Origin: an uncultured Collinsella sp.
GTDB taxonomy: Bacteria; Actinomycetota; Coriobacteriia; Coriobacteriales; Coriobacteriaceae
Direction: 5' to 3'
Assembly (NCBI GenBank): GCA_902495945.1
Contig: CABUZD010000028.1
Span: 1 to 16,342 of the forward strand
Length of the DNA stretch: 16,342 bases
Part shown: positions 5,465 through 13,849 of the stretch, one piece after another
Numbering within the stretch: position 1 is the stretch's first letter
Layout of the letters: every line of letters begins with the position of its first letter
Position numbers and translations under genes: made by a program
Notes under the pieces: generated by a model
The model's input: only the letters and a program-made list of their open reading frames with translations
Told to the model about the DNA's origin: nothing
Databases searched by the model: none

Positions 5465-6700
5465 CTAATAGTTGGCCTCGTAGCCGTTACCGTCGCCGGT
5501 GGGCTCTTCGTAGTAGTCCGAATCGCTCGAATCGCTTGAGTCATCGGAATCGTCAGAGCTGACCGATGAGGTTGCGGTACCGTTTGCGTAATCGTCAGAC
5601 GTGTTGTTGTTCAGGTCGCCGATCGTAGAGCTGGAACCGTCGGAAAGACCCATGGTGTTGGGACCCTTGGGATCCTTGCCGGCATCGACGCGCTCCATCA
5701 TTTCCTTGAGCTCGTCCTCGTAGACAAAGACGTAGCTCACACCGTCGATCATGGTGCTGTCGTCGGCGTACGAGGGCAGGTTGGCCGAGTAGATACCGTC
5801 GACATCCATACCGCGCATGGCGTTGACCGTAGCCACGATATCCTGAACGCTCATATCGGTTACGAGCATATCGGACAGCGAATTAACCAGGCCAAAGATC
5901 TTCGTGGCATCGAAGTTATTGAGAATCTGGTTGGCAAGGGCGCCAAGCACCTGACGCTGGTGGCGCATGCGCGTGTAATCGCCGTCGGCATAGGTGTAGC
6001 GGCAGCGGGCATAGGTAAGGGCGGTGGCACCGTCCATATGCTGCTGGCCAGCGGTAATCTTAATATCCAGGTGCTCGGGGTCGTCAACATCATCGGTTGC
6101 GTTAATGTCGATACCGCCAACCGAATCAATCAGCGCCTGCATACCGTCGAAGCTGACCTCGGCATAGTGGGAAATCTGAACACCGCACAGCTCGTTGACC
6201 GCCTCGACCATGGCCTCGGCGCCGCCAACGGTATGGCAGGCGTTGATCTTCATGGTCTCGCCCTTGTACTCGACCTTGGTGTCGCGCGGAACGGAAATGA
6301 GCGTCGCCTGCTTTTGCGTGGGGTCGATGCGTGCCAGGATAATCGAGTCGGCACGATACGTATCCTCGCCCGGACGGCCGTCGGTGCCAAGAAGCAGCAC
6401 GTAGAACGGATCCTTTGCCTCATCGGTGTCAACCAGAACCCGACGCAGATTGTCGGTAATGACATTGGAATCGCCGAGCTTGCCCATAATGGTGGCAAAC
6501 CACAGGCCGGCAGCGGTAGTGGCACTCAGCAGCACGCCAAGCACGACAATGAGCGCGACGTGACGAATCGTGTGGCTACGACGACGTTGACGAGCGCGCT
6601 CGGAATAGCGAGCCACGTTATCGCGACTGTAGATCTTGGCCTGCGCACCAGTTGAGGGTCTTCGGGCGGTGGTATCCGCGAGGGGCTTTTTATTAAACAT
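5465..6700 (-). CDS. LytR-CpsA-Psr (LCP) family wall-polymer ligase
   Basis: LCP enzymes are membrane-anchored phosphotransferases that move teichoic-acid-like or polysaccharide chains from a lipid carrier to peptidoglycan outside the cell. The 411-residue product has a basic cytoplasmic N-terminus, one membrane segment (about 49-71), then the LCP domain: LLLGTD (102-107), RADS (116-119), VPRD (137-140), INACHTVGG (152-160) and the arginine-rich LTYARCRYTYADGDYTRMR region (about 228-246). The tail (about 353-411) is low-complexity, rich in Ser, Asp and Asn, ending in Tyr/Glu/Gly. A TTG at 6706 is also in frame; the ATG at 6700 is preferred, with AGG upstream. It begins 12 bp after murA and is probably cotranscribed. 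Most members keep INA-x-x-x-GG, as here; the Cys in that motif is uncommon. Confidence 0.93.
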   Translation of the reverse strand: MFNKKPLADTTARRPSTGAQAKIYSRDNVARYSERARQRRRSHTIRHVALIVVLGVLLSATTAAGLWFATIMGKLGDSNVITDNLRRVLVDTDEAKDPFYVLLLGTDGRPGEDTYRADSIILARIDPTQKQATLISVPRDTKVEYKGETMKINACHTVGGAEAMVEAVNELCGVQISHYAEVSFDGMQALIDSVGGIDINATDDVDDPEHLDIKITAGQQHMDGATALTYARCRYTYADGDYTRMRHQRQVLGALANQILNNFDATKIFGLVNSLSDMLVTDMSVQDIVATVNAMRGMDVDGIYSANLPSYADDSTMIDGVSYVFVYEDELKEMMERVDAGKDPKGPNTMGLSDGSSSTIGDLNNNTSDDYANGTATSSVSSDDSDDSSDSSDSDYYEEPTGDGNGYEANY

Positions 6701-6712
6701 AGGCAACCTGTA

Positions 6713-7996
6713 TTAGTAGATGACGGGATCGGGGACGGTAGCATGCTCGACATGCGCGCCGAGCGCCTGCAGCTTTTCGACAAACTGCTCGTAGCCGCGC
6801 TTGATGTGATGGATGGCCGAAACCTCGGTCGTCCCGTCGGCGATCAAGCCCGCTACGACGAGGGCCGCTCCGCCACGCAGATCGGGCGAGGTAACCTGTG
6901 CACCCGAGAAGCCCTTGACGCCATGAATCATGGCATGATGGCTCTCGATACGAATGTCGGCACCCATGCGCACCAGCTCAGAGGCAAACATAAAGCGATT
7001 CTCGAAGATATTTTCGGTAATAACGGAACTGCCGTCGGCAAGGGCGGAGAGCACCATAATCTGCGCCTGCATGTCGGTCGGGAAACCGGGGAACGGAAGC
7101 GTCTGGATGTCGACCGGCTTGATACGCTCGGCACGGTTCACATGGACGCCATCCTCGACGCGCTCGCAGTCGATACCCATGAGCTCCATCTTCTTGAGCA
7201 CCATGCCCAAGTGAATGGGGCAAAAGCCCGTGACATCGACACCGCGATCGTCGGCCATCAACGCACCGGCAACGATAAAGGTACCGGCCTCGATGCGGTC
7301 GCCCACCACGCGATGGGTAACGGGATGGAGCTCTTCCACGCCTTCGATAGTCACGACGGGCGTACCGGCGCCTACAATCTTGGCGCCCATCTCGTTGAGC
7401 ATGTTGGCGAGATCGACAATCTCGGGCTCGCGGGCGGCATTGTCGATAACCGTGGTGCCCTGTGCGCGCACAGAGGCCATGATGAGGTTCTCGGTCGCAC
7501 CGACGCTGGCGAACTCGAGCGTGACGGTGGTACCGCGCAGACCTTGGGGCGCATTAGCGTTGATGTAGCCGTGGGCGGTATCGAACTCAACGCCCAGGGC
7601 CTCAAGACCAAGAATGTGCATATCGATCTTGCGAGCACCCAGGTTGCAGCCGCCCGGCATGGCGATCTTGGCGCGATGGAAGCGACCCAGCAGGGGTCCC
7701 ATCACGGCTGTGGAAGCACGCATCTTGGCAACGAGCTCGTAGGGGGCCTCCCAAGAATCGACCTGAGAGGTATCAATCTCGAGCGTGTGCTCGTCAAGGA
7801 CATCGATTGTGGCGCCCATACCCTTGAGCACCTTGCCCATCACGTGGACATCGGAAATATCGGGCACGTTCTGCAGCGTCGTCTTGCCCGGCGCCAGAAG
7901 CGTTGCCGCCATGAGTTTGAGCGCGGAGTTCTTGGCGCCCGAAACGGGCACGGAGCCTCCGATGGCGTGGCCACCCTCAACGCGGATAATATCCAA
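6713..7996 (-). CDS. murA: UDP-N-acetylglucosamine 1-carboxyvinyltransferase
   Basis: MurA transfers enolpyruvate from PEP to UDP-GlcNAc, the first committed step of peptidoglycan synthesis, in the cytosol. The 427-residue protein has the family length and both key sites: Lys22 in SGAKNSAL and the catalytic Cys117 in GGCNLGARKID, so it should be fosfomycin-sensitive rather than of the Cys-to-Asp type. FPTDMQAQ carries the conserved catalytic Asp. Translation starts at TTG (7996), supported by AAAGGG six bases upstream. The gene follows the atp operon terminator directly and leads the LCP gene, making a small cell-wall unit. I see no clear independent promoter in the short gap. Confidence 0.96.
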   Translation of the reverse strand: MDIIRVEGGHAIGGSVPVSGAKNSALKLMAATLLAPGKTTLQNVPDISDVHVMGKVLKGMGATIDVLDEHTLEIDTSQVDSWEAPYELVAKMRASTAVMGPLLGRFHRAKIAMPGGCNLGARKIDMHILGLEALGVEFDTAHGYINANAPQGLRGTTVTLEFASVGATENLIMASVRAQGTTVIDNAAREPEIVDLANMLNEMGAKIVGAGTPVVTIEGVEELHPVTHRVVGDRIEAGTFIVAGALMADDRGVDVTGFCPIHLGMVLKKMELMGIDCERVEDGVHVNRAERIKPVDIQTLPFPGFPTDMQAQIMVLSALADGSSVITENIFENRFMFASELVRMGADIRIESHHAMIHGVKGFSGAQVTSPDLRGGAALVVAGLIADGTTEVSAIHHIKRGYEQFVEKLQALGAHVEHATVPDPVIY

Positions 7997-8009
7997 GGTC
8001 TACCCTTTC

Positions 8010-8048
8010 AAAAAGCATGCCCGGGGTGGCTGGGCCATCCCGGGCATG
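8010..8048 (-). terminator. intrinsic terminator at the end of the atp operon
   Basis: CATGCCCGGG (8016-8025) pairs with CATGCCCGGG read from the other strand (8039-8048); pairing continues inward through 8030/8034 with one wobble, giving about 15 pairs and a 3-nt loop. On the minus strand it runs into C then TTTTT. It lies 36 nt after atpC and ends only a few bases before the murA ribosome site. Confidence 0.85.
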
Positions 8049-8052
8049 ATGT

Positions 8053-8070
8053 GTTCGCAAATGGTCGAAC
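8053..8070. repeat. short inverted repeat between atpC and its terminator
   Basis: GTTCG (8053-8057) and CGAAC (8066-8070) are separated by 8 nt. Its orientation (GTTC then GAAC) is opposite to an actinobacterial SOS box, so I do not call it a LexA site. It could be a weak stem next to the terminator or a binding site for murA transcription. Confidence 0.25.
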
Positions 8071-8084
8071 GCTAAATCGTTTGA

Positions 8085-8477
8085 CTATTGGGCAAGCTTG
8101 AGCTTACACCATGCGATTTCATTATAGAGGTAGGCGCGGCGTGCATCATCCTCCGACAAATTACCCAGCTTCTCTTCAAAACCTTGAATATCAGCTTTAA
8201 GCTTGTCGGCATCGACGGTCGCCAAATCGCAAGCGCGCTCGGCGAGAACGGTCACGACATCGTCCGCAACCTGGGCATAGCCGCCGGCCACGGCAAACGT
8301 GTGGTCGACAGTGCCCATGGCCTTATCGGAAACGCGAACGTAACCGCGGTCGATCGTGCAGATCTCGCTGGAGTGAGCAGGCAGAACGCCAAACTCGCCA
8401 TCCGTGGACGGAATCGACACAAACGCAGCGTCGCCCTCATAGGCGCAGCTCACGGGGCACACGATGCGGATACGCAT
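8085..8477 (-). CDS. atpC: ATP synthase F1 subunit epsilon
   Basis: Epsilon is the central-stalk subunit that joins gamma to the c-ring and restrains wasteful ATP hydrolysis. The 130-residue protein shows the family's N-terminal beta-barrel (CPVSCAYEGDAAFVSIP, then GEFGVLPAH) and a C-terminal helical hairpin (about 85-130) ending in ARRAYLYNEIAWCKLKLAQ. Last gene of the atp operon, 3 bp after atpD. The barrel motif G-x-x-G-V-L-P-x-H is intact. Confidence 0.95.
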   Translation of the reverse strand: MRIRIVCPVSCAYEGDAAFVSIPSTDGEFGVLPAHSSEICTIDRGYVRVSDKAMGTVDHTFAVAGGYAQVADDVVTVLAERACDLATVDADKLKADIQGFEEKLGNLSEDDARRAYLYNEIAWCKLKLAQ

Positions 8478-8480
8478 AAC

Positions 8481-9935
8481 CTACTTCTCCCCCATCTTGC
8501 GGGCGCGCTCGCGCACGTCCTCAATCGTGGAAGCATAGCGGAAAGCCTGCTCGGGCAGGTCATCGGCCTTGCCGTCGACAATCTCGGCGAAAGAGCGGAC
8601 GGTATCCTCGACGCGGACGTAGACACCGGGGTTGCCGGTGAACTTCTCGGCGACGTGGAAGGACTGCGAGAGGAACTGCTGAATCTTACGGGCACGGTTG
8701 ACCGTAAGGCGCTGCTCCTCGGACAGCTCGTCCATACCCAGAATGGCGATGATGTCCTGAAGGTCGGAGTACTCCTGCAGGAGCTCCTGGACCTTGACGG
8801 CGACACGGTAGTGCTCCTCGCCAACGATCGAGGGATCGAGAGCGTCGGAGGAAGACGCAAGCGGGTCGATAGCCGGGAACAGGCCGAGCGACGAAATGCT
8901 ACGCGAAAGAACCGTGGTGGCATCGAGGTGCGTAAACGTCGTGGCAGGCGCCGGGTCGGTCAGGTCGTCTGCGGGGACGTAGACAGCCTGGACGGAGGTA
9001 ATGGAGCCCGTCTTGGTCGAGGTAATGCGCTCCTGGAGGTCGCCCATCTCGGTTGCCAGCGTGGGCTGGTAACCAACGGCGGACGGCATACGGCCCAGCA
9101 GTGCGGAAACCTCGGAACCTGCCTGGGAGAAGCGGAAGATGTTGTCGATGAACAGCAGAACGTCCTGGCCGCGATCACGGAAATACTCAGCGGTGGTAAG
9201 GCCGGCCAGACCGATGCGCAGACGCGCTCCGGGCGGCTCGTTCATCTGACCATAGACCAAGCAGGTCTTGTCGATAACGCCAGACTCGCTCATCTCGAGG
9301 AACAGGTCGGTGCCCTCGCGGGTACGCTCGCCGACGCCGGTGAACACCGAGGTGCCGCCGTGCTCCTGGGCGAGGTTGTTGATGAGCTCCTGAATCAGAA
9401 CGGTCTTGCCGACGCCGGCACCGCCGAACAGGCCCGTCTTGCCGCCACGGATGTAGGGCTCGAGCAGGTCAACGGCCTTGATGCCGGTCTCGAAGATCTC
9501 GGTCTTGGTGGTGAGCTCGTCGAAACGGGGCGCTGCATGGTGGATGGGGTAGAACTCCTCCACCTCGGGCATGGGCTTGCCGTCGACAGGCTTGCCCATG
9601 ACGTTCCAAATGCGGCCGAGCGTCTTGGGACCAACGGGCATCTTCATGGGCTCACCGGTATCGGTGGCGATGAGGCCGCGCTGCAGGCCGTCGGTCGAGG
9701 ACATGGCGACCGTGCGGACGACGCCGCCCGGAAGCTGGCTCTCGACCTCGAGGATCGTGCTCAGATGACCGATCGGGGTCTCGGCCTCGACCGTGAGCGC
9801 GTTGTAGATCGGGGGCACCGCGCCGTCAAACTTGACGTCGACGACAGGGCCGATGATTCGCACGATGCGGCCATCACCGGCAGTCGTCTTCTTGGTGGCT
9901 TCCTCGACCGCAAGCTTTACGGTGTTATTAGCCAT
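8481..9935 (-). CDS. atpD: ATP synthase F1 subunit beta
   Basis: Catalytic nucleotide-binding subunit of F1. The 484-residue product carries the P-loop GGAGVGKT (171-178), the catalytic-glutamate region GERTREG (202-208), the Walker B strand VLLFIDN (259-265) and the DELSEEQ loop (402-408) that touches gamma. Length and motifs are standard. Its ATG overlaps the atpG stop as TAATG at 9933-9937, and GGAGG lies in the end of atpG, so the two are probably translationally coupled. Confidence 0.98.
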   Translation of the reverse strand: MANNTVKLAVEEATKKTTAGDGRIVRIIGPVVDVKFDGAVPPIYNALTVEAETPIGHLSTILEVESQLPGGVVRTVAMSSTDGLQRGLIATDTGEPMKMPVGPKTLGRIWNVMGKPVDGKPMPEVEEFYPIHHAAPRFDELTTKTEIFETGIKAVDLLEPYIRGGKTGLFGGAGVGKTVLIQELINNLAQEHGGTSVFTGVGERTREGTDLFLEMSESGVIDKTCLVYGQMNEPPGARLRIGLAGLTTAEYFRDRGQDVLLFIDNIFRFSQAGSEVSALLGRMPSAVGYQPTLATEMGDLQERITSTKTGSITSVQAVYVPADDLTDPAPATTFTHLDATTVLSRSISSLGLFPAIDPLASSSDALDPSIVGEEHYRVAVKVQELLQEYSDLQDIIAILGMDELSEEQRLTVNRARKIQQFLSQSFHVAEKFTGNPGVYVRVEDTVRSFAEIVDGKADDLPEQAFRYASTIEDVRERARKMGEK

Positions 9936-10843
9936 TACTGTTCCTCCAATGCTGAGGCTCCGCCGACGATCTCGTTAATCTCGGTCGTGATCGAAGCCTG
10001 GCGCACGCGACTATACGTGCGGGTAAGGGTCGAGATGATCGCGGTAGCGTTTTCCGTCGCGGAGTGCATGGCCTTGCGGCGTGCACCCTGCTCGGCAGCC
10101 GCCGAATCGATCAGGGCCTGGTAGATGACCGTCAGGATATAAGACGGTACAAGCTTGCCGAGAACATGCTCGGGAGAGGGCACGAACTCGAACGTGGACG
10201 AGATGCGCTTAGGGGCGTCGGTCTCGTTCTTACGCGGACCGTGGGCCATAGCGATCATCTCGGGGTCGAGCGGCAACAGATGCTCGACGCGAAGCTCCTG
10301 ATCCACGCGGTTCTTGGCGTGGTGGTAGACAAGCTCGACACGGTCAAGCTCACCGGCACGATACGCATCGCAGATATGAGAGGAGATCATGCGGGCCTGA
10401 TTGAAATCGGGCTCAGAGGAGTTGCCCTCAAAGTGCATGACAACGTTTGCGCGGTCACGGAAATACGTGGCCGGCTTACGCCCGCACGCGATGATCTCGC
10501 ATTCGATGCCGTCGTTCGCCCAAGAAGCGGCGAGCTTTTCGGCCGTGCGCTCCACCGTCGTATTGAAACCGCCGGCAAGGCCGCGGTCCGAGGCAATAAC
10601 GACAATCAGGCCATGCTTGACGCTCTCATGCTTCTGCAGCATGGGATCGGTGCCCGAACAGGAGGCGTCGCCGGCGACCGTCAACATGACGTCGGTCAGC
10701 GCCTCCTTATAGGGCTCGGCCTGCTTGGAGCGATCGAGGGCACGACGAATCTTGGCCGTAGAGACCATCTCCATCGTGCGCGTGATCTGCTTGGTCGTGG
10801 TAACCGAGGAGATTCGCTTCTTAATGTCGCGAAGGTTGGCCAT
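9935..10843 (-). CDS. atpG: ATP synthase F1 subunit gamma
   Basis: Gamma is the rotating shaft between the alpha-beta hexamer and the c-ring. The 302-residue product begins with the conserved helix (LRDIKKRISSVTTTKQITRT, about 3-22) and ends with the matching C-terminal helix (RVRQASITTEINEIVGGASA). The central domain is intact. Starts 5 bp after atpA; GAGGAG in the last atpA codons is the ribosome site. Confidence 0.97.
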   Translation of the reverse strand: MANLRDIKKRISSVTTTKQITRTMEMVSTAKIRRALDRSKQAEPYKEALTDVMLTVAGDASCSGTDPMLQKHESVKHGLIVVIASDRGLAGGFNTTVERTAEKLAASWANDGIECEIIACGRKPATYFRDRANVVMHFEGNSSEPDFNQARMISSHICDAYRAGELDRVELVYHHAKNRVDQELRVEHLLPLDPEMIAMAHGPRKNETDAPKRISSTFEFVPSPEHVLGKLVPSYILTVIYQALIDSAAAEQGARRKAMHSATENATAIISTLTRTYSRVRQASITTEINEIVGGASALEEQ

Positions 10844-10848
10844 GGGGC

Positions 10849-12447
10849 TTAGTTCTCCTCTGATCCAGAAACATCCGAATGGTGCTTGGCCATGAACTGC
10901 TGCTTGAAGTCGCCGATGACGCGCAAGAGCTCAGCCTTGGTGTCATCATCGATCTTCTTGGCGCGAACCTTGTCGAGCAGCGAACCAAAGCCATTGTCCA
11001 TGTACTCGATGAGCTCGGCACGGAAGGGCAGCACGTCGGCGATCTCCAGGTCATCCAGGAAGCCCTCGTTGCCAGCGAACAGCGTAACGATCTGCTCGCC
11101 AACCTCAAACGGCTTGTAACGCGGCTGCTTCAGGAGCTCGGTCATGCGAGCACCGTGGGTCAGCTGCTTCTGAGTAGCCTCGTCGAGGTCGGAGCCGAAC
11201 TGCGTAAAGCCAGCGAGCTCCTGATAGGAAGCGAGGTCCAGACGGAGGTTGCCGGCGACCTGCTTCATGGCCTTGGTCTGCGCATCGCCACCGACGCGGG
11301 ACACGGAGATACCCACGTCGACTGCCGGGCGCTGACCCTGGAAGAAGAGCTCGGACTGCAGGTAGATCTGACCATCGGTAATGGAAATGACGTTGGTCGG
11401 AATGTAGGCCGAGACGTCGCCGTCCTGGGTCTCGATGATCGGCAGTGCCGTCATGGAGCCGTAACCGTTCTTCTTGGACATCTTGACGGCACGCTCGAGC
11501 AGACGAGAGTGCAGGTAGAAGATGTCGCCAGGATAGGCCTCGCGTCCGGGCGGACGATGCAGCGTCAGCGACATCTGACGGTAGGCCACAGCCTGCTTGG
11601 ACAGGTCGTCGTAGATGACGAGCACGTGGCCGCCGGGGTTGGTCTCGCTGGCGGGCTTGCCGTCCTCGCCGTTGTACATAAAGAACTCGCCAATAGCGGC
11701 ACCGGCCATAGGCGCGATGTACTGCATAGGGGCGGAATCGGCAGCGGTGGCCGAAACGATGATGGTGTAGTCGAGCGCACCGTGCTGAGCGAGGGTCTCG
11801 CGGATGTTGGCAACCGTGGAGGCCTTCTGGCCGATGGCGACATAGATGCAGACCATGCCCTTGCCGCGCTGGTTGAGGATAGCGTCGATGGCGATGGCGG
11901 TCTTACCGGTCTTACGGTCACCGATGATGAGCTCACGCTGACCGCGGCCAATAGGCACCATGGAGTCGATAGCGAGCAGACCGGTCTGAACCGGCTCGCA
12001 CACCGGGGTACGATCGATGACGCCGGGAGCCTTGAACTCGATGGGGCGACGGTGCGTAGCGACGATGTCGCCCAGGCCGTCGATGGGCTGGCCGAGCGGA
12101 TTGACGACGCGGCCGAGCATGGCACGGCTCACGGGGATATCCATAACGCGGCCAGTGGTGCGGCACTCGTCGCCTTCCTTGATGGAGTCGACGGCACCGA
12201 ACAGAACGGCGCCGACCTCGTCACGGTCAAGGTTCTGGGCAAGGCCGAAGACGGTCTCACCGGTATCGGAGCTCTTGAACTCCAGAAGCTCGCCTGCCAT
12301 GGCGCTCTTGAGGCCGGAGACGCGCGCGATGCCGTCGCCTACCTCGTCGACCGTTGAAACCTCATGCGTATCGACCGTCGCGGAGAGGCTCGTGAGCTGC
12401 TCCTGCAGTTTCTTGGCGATATCCTGGGCATTGAGGGTTTCGGACAT
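10849..12447 (-). CDS. atpA: ATP synthase F1 subunit alpha
   Basis: Non-catalytic nucleotide-binding subunit forming the F1 hexamer with beta. 532 residues, with P-loop GDRKTGKT (176-183), PIGRGQRELIIGD just before it, and the alpha-type VSRVGG motif after FFQGQRPAVDVG. The C-terminus has a short acidic extension ending SGSEEN, slightly longer than in many homologs. Its ATG overlaps the atpH stop as TAATG (12445-12449), with GGAGGTGA upstream as a strong ribosome site. Confidence 0.98.
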   Translation of the reverse strand: MSETLNAQDIAKKLQEQLTSLSATVDTHEVSTVDEVGDGIARVSGLKSAMAGELLEFKSSDTGETVFGLAQNLDRDEVGAVLFGAVDSIKEGDECRTTGRVMDIPVSRAMLGRVVNPLGQPIDGLGDIVATHRRPIEFKAPGVIDRTPVCEPVQTGLLAIDSMVPIGRGQRELIIGDRKTGKTAIAIDAILNQRGKGMVCIYVAIGQKASTVANIRETLAQHGALDYTIIVSATAADSAPMQYIAPMAGAAIGEFFMYNGEDGKPASETNPGGHVLVIYDDLSKQAVAYRQMSLTLHRPPGREAYPGDIFYLHSRLLERAVKMSKKNGYGSMTALPIIETQDGDVSAYIPTNVISITDGQIYLQSELFFQGQRPAVDVGISVSRVGGDAQTKAMKQVAGNLRLDLASYQELAGFTQFGSDLDEATQKQLTHGARMTELLKQPRYKPFEVGEQIVTLFAGNEGFLDDLEIADVLPFRAELIEYMDNGFGSLLDKVRAKKIDDDTKAELLRVIGDFKQQFMAKHHSDVSGSEEN

Positions 12448-12923
12448 TAGGCTTCACCTCCGTACGAATTAGCAGAGTTTGCGAGGGTCTCCTGCGCGAT
12501 GCGCAGCTGCGTCTTGACGGAAATGTCACGACGCTCGCCGCGGGCCTCGAGCACCAGTCCGCCCACGATAGACGGGTCGACCTGCTCGATAAGGAATACC
12601 TTGCGGCCGAAGTCCTGCTCGCATTTCTTAGTGATGGTTTGACGCAGCTCGTCGTCGAGCGGGATCGCCGTGGTGACGGTCACGCCCACTACATCCTCGT
12701 CTTCCTCGGCAACATACTTAAAGGCAGCTGCCACCTTGGGAAGAAGGTCGAGCTGGTCGCGCTTGGACATGGTGTCGAGCACGGCGATGATCTCGGGGCT
12801 GGCAGAAGCCAAGCGCTCGATCATCTCGAGGTCCTCGAACACATGGTTCTCGGCCTTGGCGGCTTCCAAAAGGGAACGCGCGTAGGTCTCGAGCACCTTG
12901 TCCTGATAGCGGCTAGTCGGCAT
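12447..12923 (-). CDS. atpH: ATP synthase F1 subunit delta
   Basis: Delta (OSCP) ties the peripheral stalk to the top of F1. At 158 residues it is shorter than the usual 175-180. The helical N-terminal domain (YARSLLEAAKAE near 14-25) and the signature C-terminal segment (DPSIVGGLVLEARGERRDIS, about 116-135) are both present, so it is not truncated at the end. Its ATG lies inside the last codons of atpF, an 11-bp overlap. Confidence 0.95.
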   Translation of the reverse strand: MPTSRYQDKVLETYARSLLEAAKAENHVFEDLEMIERLASASPEIIAVLDTMSKRDQLDLLPKVAAAFKYVAEEDEDVVGVTVTTAIPLDDELRQTITKKCEQDFGRKVFLIEQVDPSIVGGLVLEARGERRDISVKTQLRIAQETLANSANSYGGEA

Positions 12924-13515
12924 TCAGGCTACCTGCTTCCTGGATGTAGCGCTCGATGAGCTTCTTCTGCTCGGCATCGTCCTCGAGTGCCTCGCCCACG
13001 ATCTTGGTGGCGACGGCAACGGACAGGTCGGCGATGGAGCTCGCGGCACCGGCGTAGATGGACTTGCGCTCGTCCTCGACGGTCGTATGGGCCTTGGCGA
13101 TGATCTCCTCGGCCTCCTTGTGAGCAGCCTCGATGATACGGGCACGCTCGGACTCGGCGTCCTTACGGGCCTCGAGAACGATGTCGGCAGCCTGACGACG
13201 GGCGTCGGTGACGATCGAGTCGGACTCAGCGCGCTTGGCGATAGCCTCCTGCTTGGTCTTCTCGGCCTCGTCGAGGCTCTCCTCGATCTTCTTGCCGCGC
13301 TCCTCCATGGTTTTCATGATGCCCGGCAGGGCGACCTTGGCCAGCACGATCCAGATAATCAGGAAGGCGATAAGCGCCGGGATGAACTCCGCCATCTTAG
13401 GGATGAGGATGTCCGCACCGGCGGCGCCGTCCTCGGCGAACGCGGAAACCGGCATGAGCAGCGCGGCCGCGGACGCGGAGAGTGCGATCGCGCTCTTCTG
13501 GGATGAAAGATTCAT
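12913..13515 (-). CDS. atpF: ATP synthase Fo subunit b, with extra N-terminal hydrophobic segment
   Basis: Subunit b is the peripheral-stalk dimer that anchors F1 to Fo. The true b-type membrane helix is at about 41-62 (MAEFIPALIAFLIIWIVLAK), followed by a long charged coiled coil to about residue 155 and a C-terminal delta-binding part. Ahead of it lies an unusual second hydrophobic stretch (about 8-27) with a Lys before it and VSAFAED after it, looking like a signal peptide with an AFA cleavage site. Length is 200, against about 160-170 for common b subunits. The ATG at 13515 has GGAG ten bases upstream; no convincing later start exists before the membrane helix apart from Met21 and Met41. 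Confidence 0.94.
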   Translation of the reverse strand: MNLSSQKSAIALSASAAALLMPVSAFAEDGAAGADILIPKMAEFIPALIAFLIIWIVLAKVALPGIMKTMEERGKKIEESLDEAEKTKQEAIAKRAESDSIVTDARRQAADIVLEARKDAESERARIIEAAHKEAEEIIAKAHTTVEDERKSIYAGAASSIADLSVAVATKIVGEALEDDAEQKKLIERYIQEAGSLNAD

Positions 13516-13530
13516 ACTTGACGCTCCGTG

Positions 13531-13725
13531 CTATTTAACGATCAGCGCGACAACGAAGCCGATCAGAGCCAGAGCCTCGCCGAAAGCGGAGCCCATGATG
13601 AAGACGGTGAACACGCGGCCCTGGACCTCAGGCTGACGGGCCATAGCACCCGTAGCACCCAGAGCAGACAGGCCGATAGCAAGACCAGCGCCGATAACAC
13701 CGAGACCGTAACCGATAACTCCCAC
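13531..13725 (-). CDS. atpE: ATP synthase Fo subunit c
   Basis: Subunit c forms the proton-driven rotor ring. The 64-residue product is a short helical hairpin: helix one (about 3-26, glycine-rich), the polar loop ARQPE (29-33) that contacts epsilon/gamma, and helix two with the ion-binding Glu50 in FGEALALIGF. Helix one lacks the Gln, and the residue after Glu50 is Ala rather than Ser/Thr, so it reads as H+- rather than Na+-coupled. It starts at GTG; AAAGGAGG ends four bases before it, the strongest ribosome site in the operon. A 124-bp gap separates it from atpB. Confidence 0.95.
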   Translation of the reverse strand: MGVIGYGLGVIGAGLAIGLSALGATGAMARQPEVQGRVFTVFIMGSAFGEALALIGFVVALIVK

Positions 13726-13741
13726 GATTCCTCCTTTGTCG

Positions 13742-13761
13742 TGCGTGTCTTATTTCACGCA
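13742..13761 (-). promoter_or_regulatory. hairpin just upstream of the atpE ribosome site
   Basis: TGCGTG (13742-13747) pairs with CACGCA (13756-13761) around an 8-nt A/T-rich loop. It ends a few bases before AAAGGAGG (13730-13737). A structured or U-rich leader ahead of atpE is known to raise c-subunit translation in E. coli; a similar role here is inference. Confidence 0.4.
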
Positions 13762-13849
13762 GGATAACCTTTTTATAACTGCCGGGCTCCATGGGTACGG
13801 GCACCGGCGGTTTAACGAATTGCCTTACCTTTAAGGCGCGAACGGAAGA

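Noticed and set aside
8053..8070. Possible LexA/SOS box near murA
   Set aside because: The arms are GTTC...GAAC rather than GAAC...GTTC, and spacing is wrong for the actinobacterial box.
6743..8101. Plus-strand open frame (452 codons) opposite murA
   Set aside because: The opposite strand encodes a clear MurA with catalytic residues; the plus-strand translation shows no domain.
8088..10124. Very long plus-strand open frame (678 codons) opposite atpC, atpD and atpG
   Set aside because: It lies antisense to three fully recognised ATP synthase genes, and its translation is rich in Arg, Gly, Leu, Asp and His with no domain. It is a shadow of GC-rich codon use.
10879..12357. Plus-strand open frame (492 codons) opposite atpA
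   Set aside because: Antisense to atpA, with no recognisable domain and shadow-like composition.
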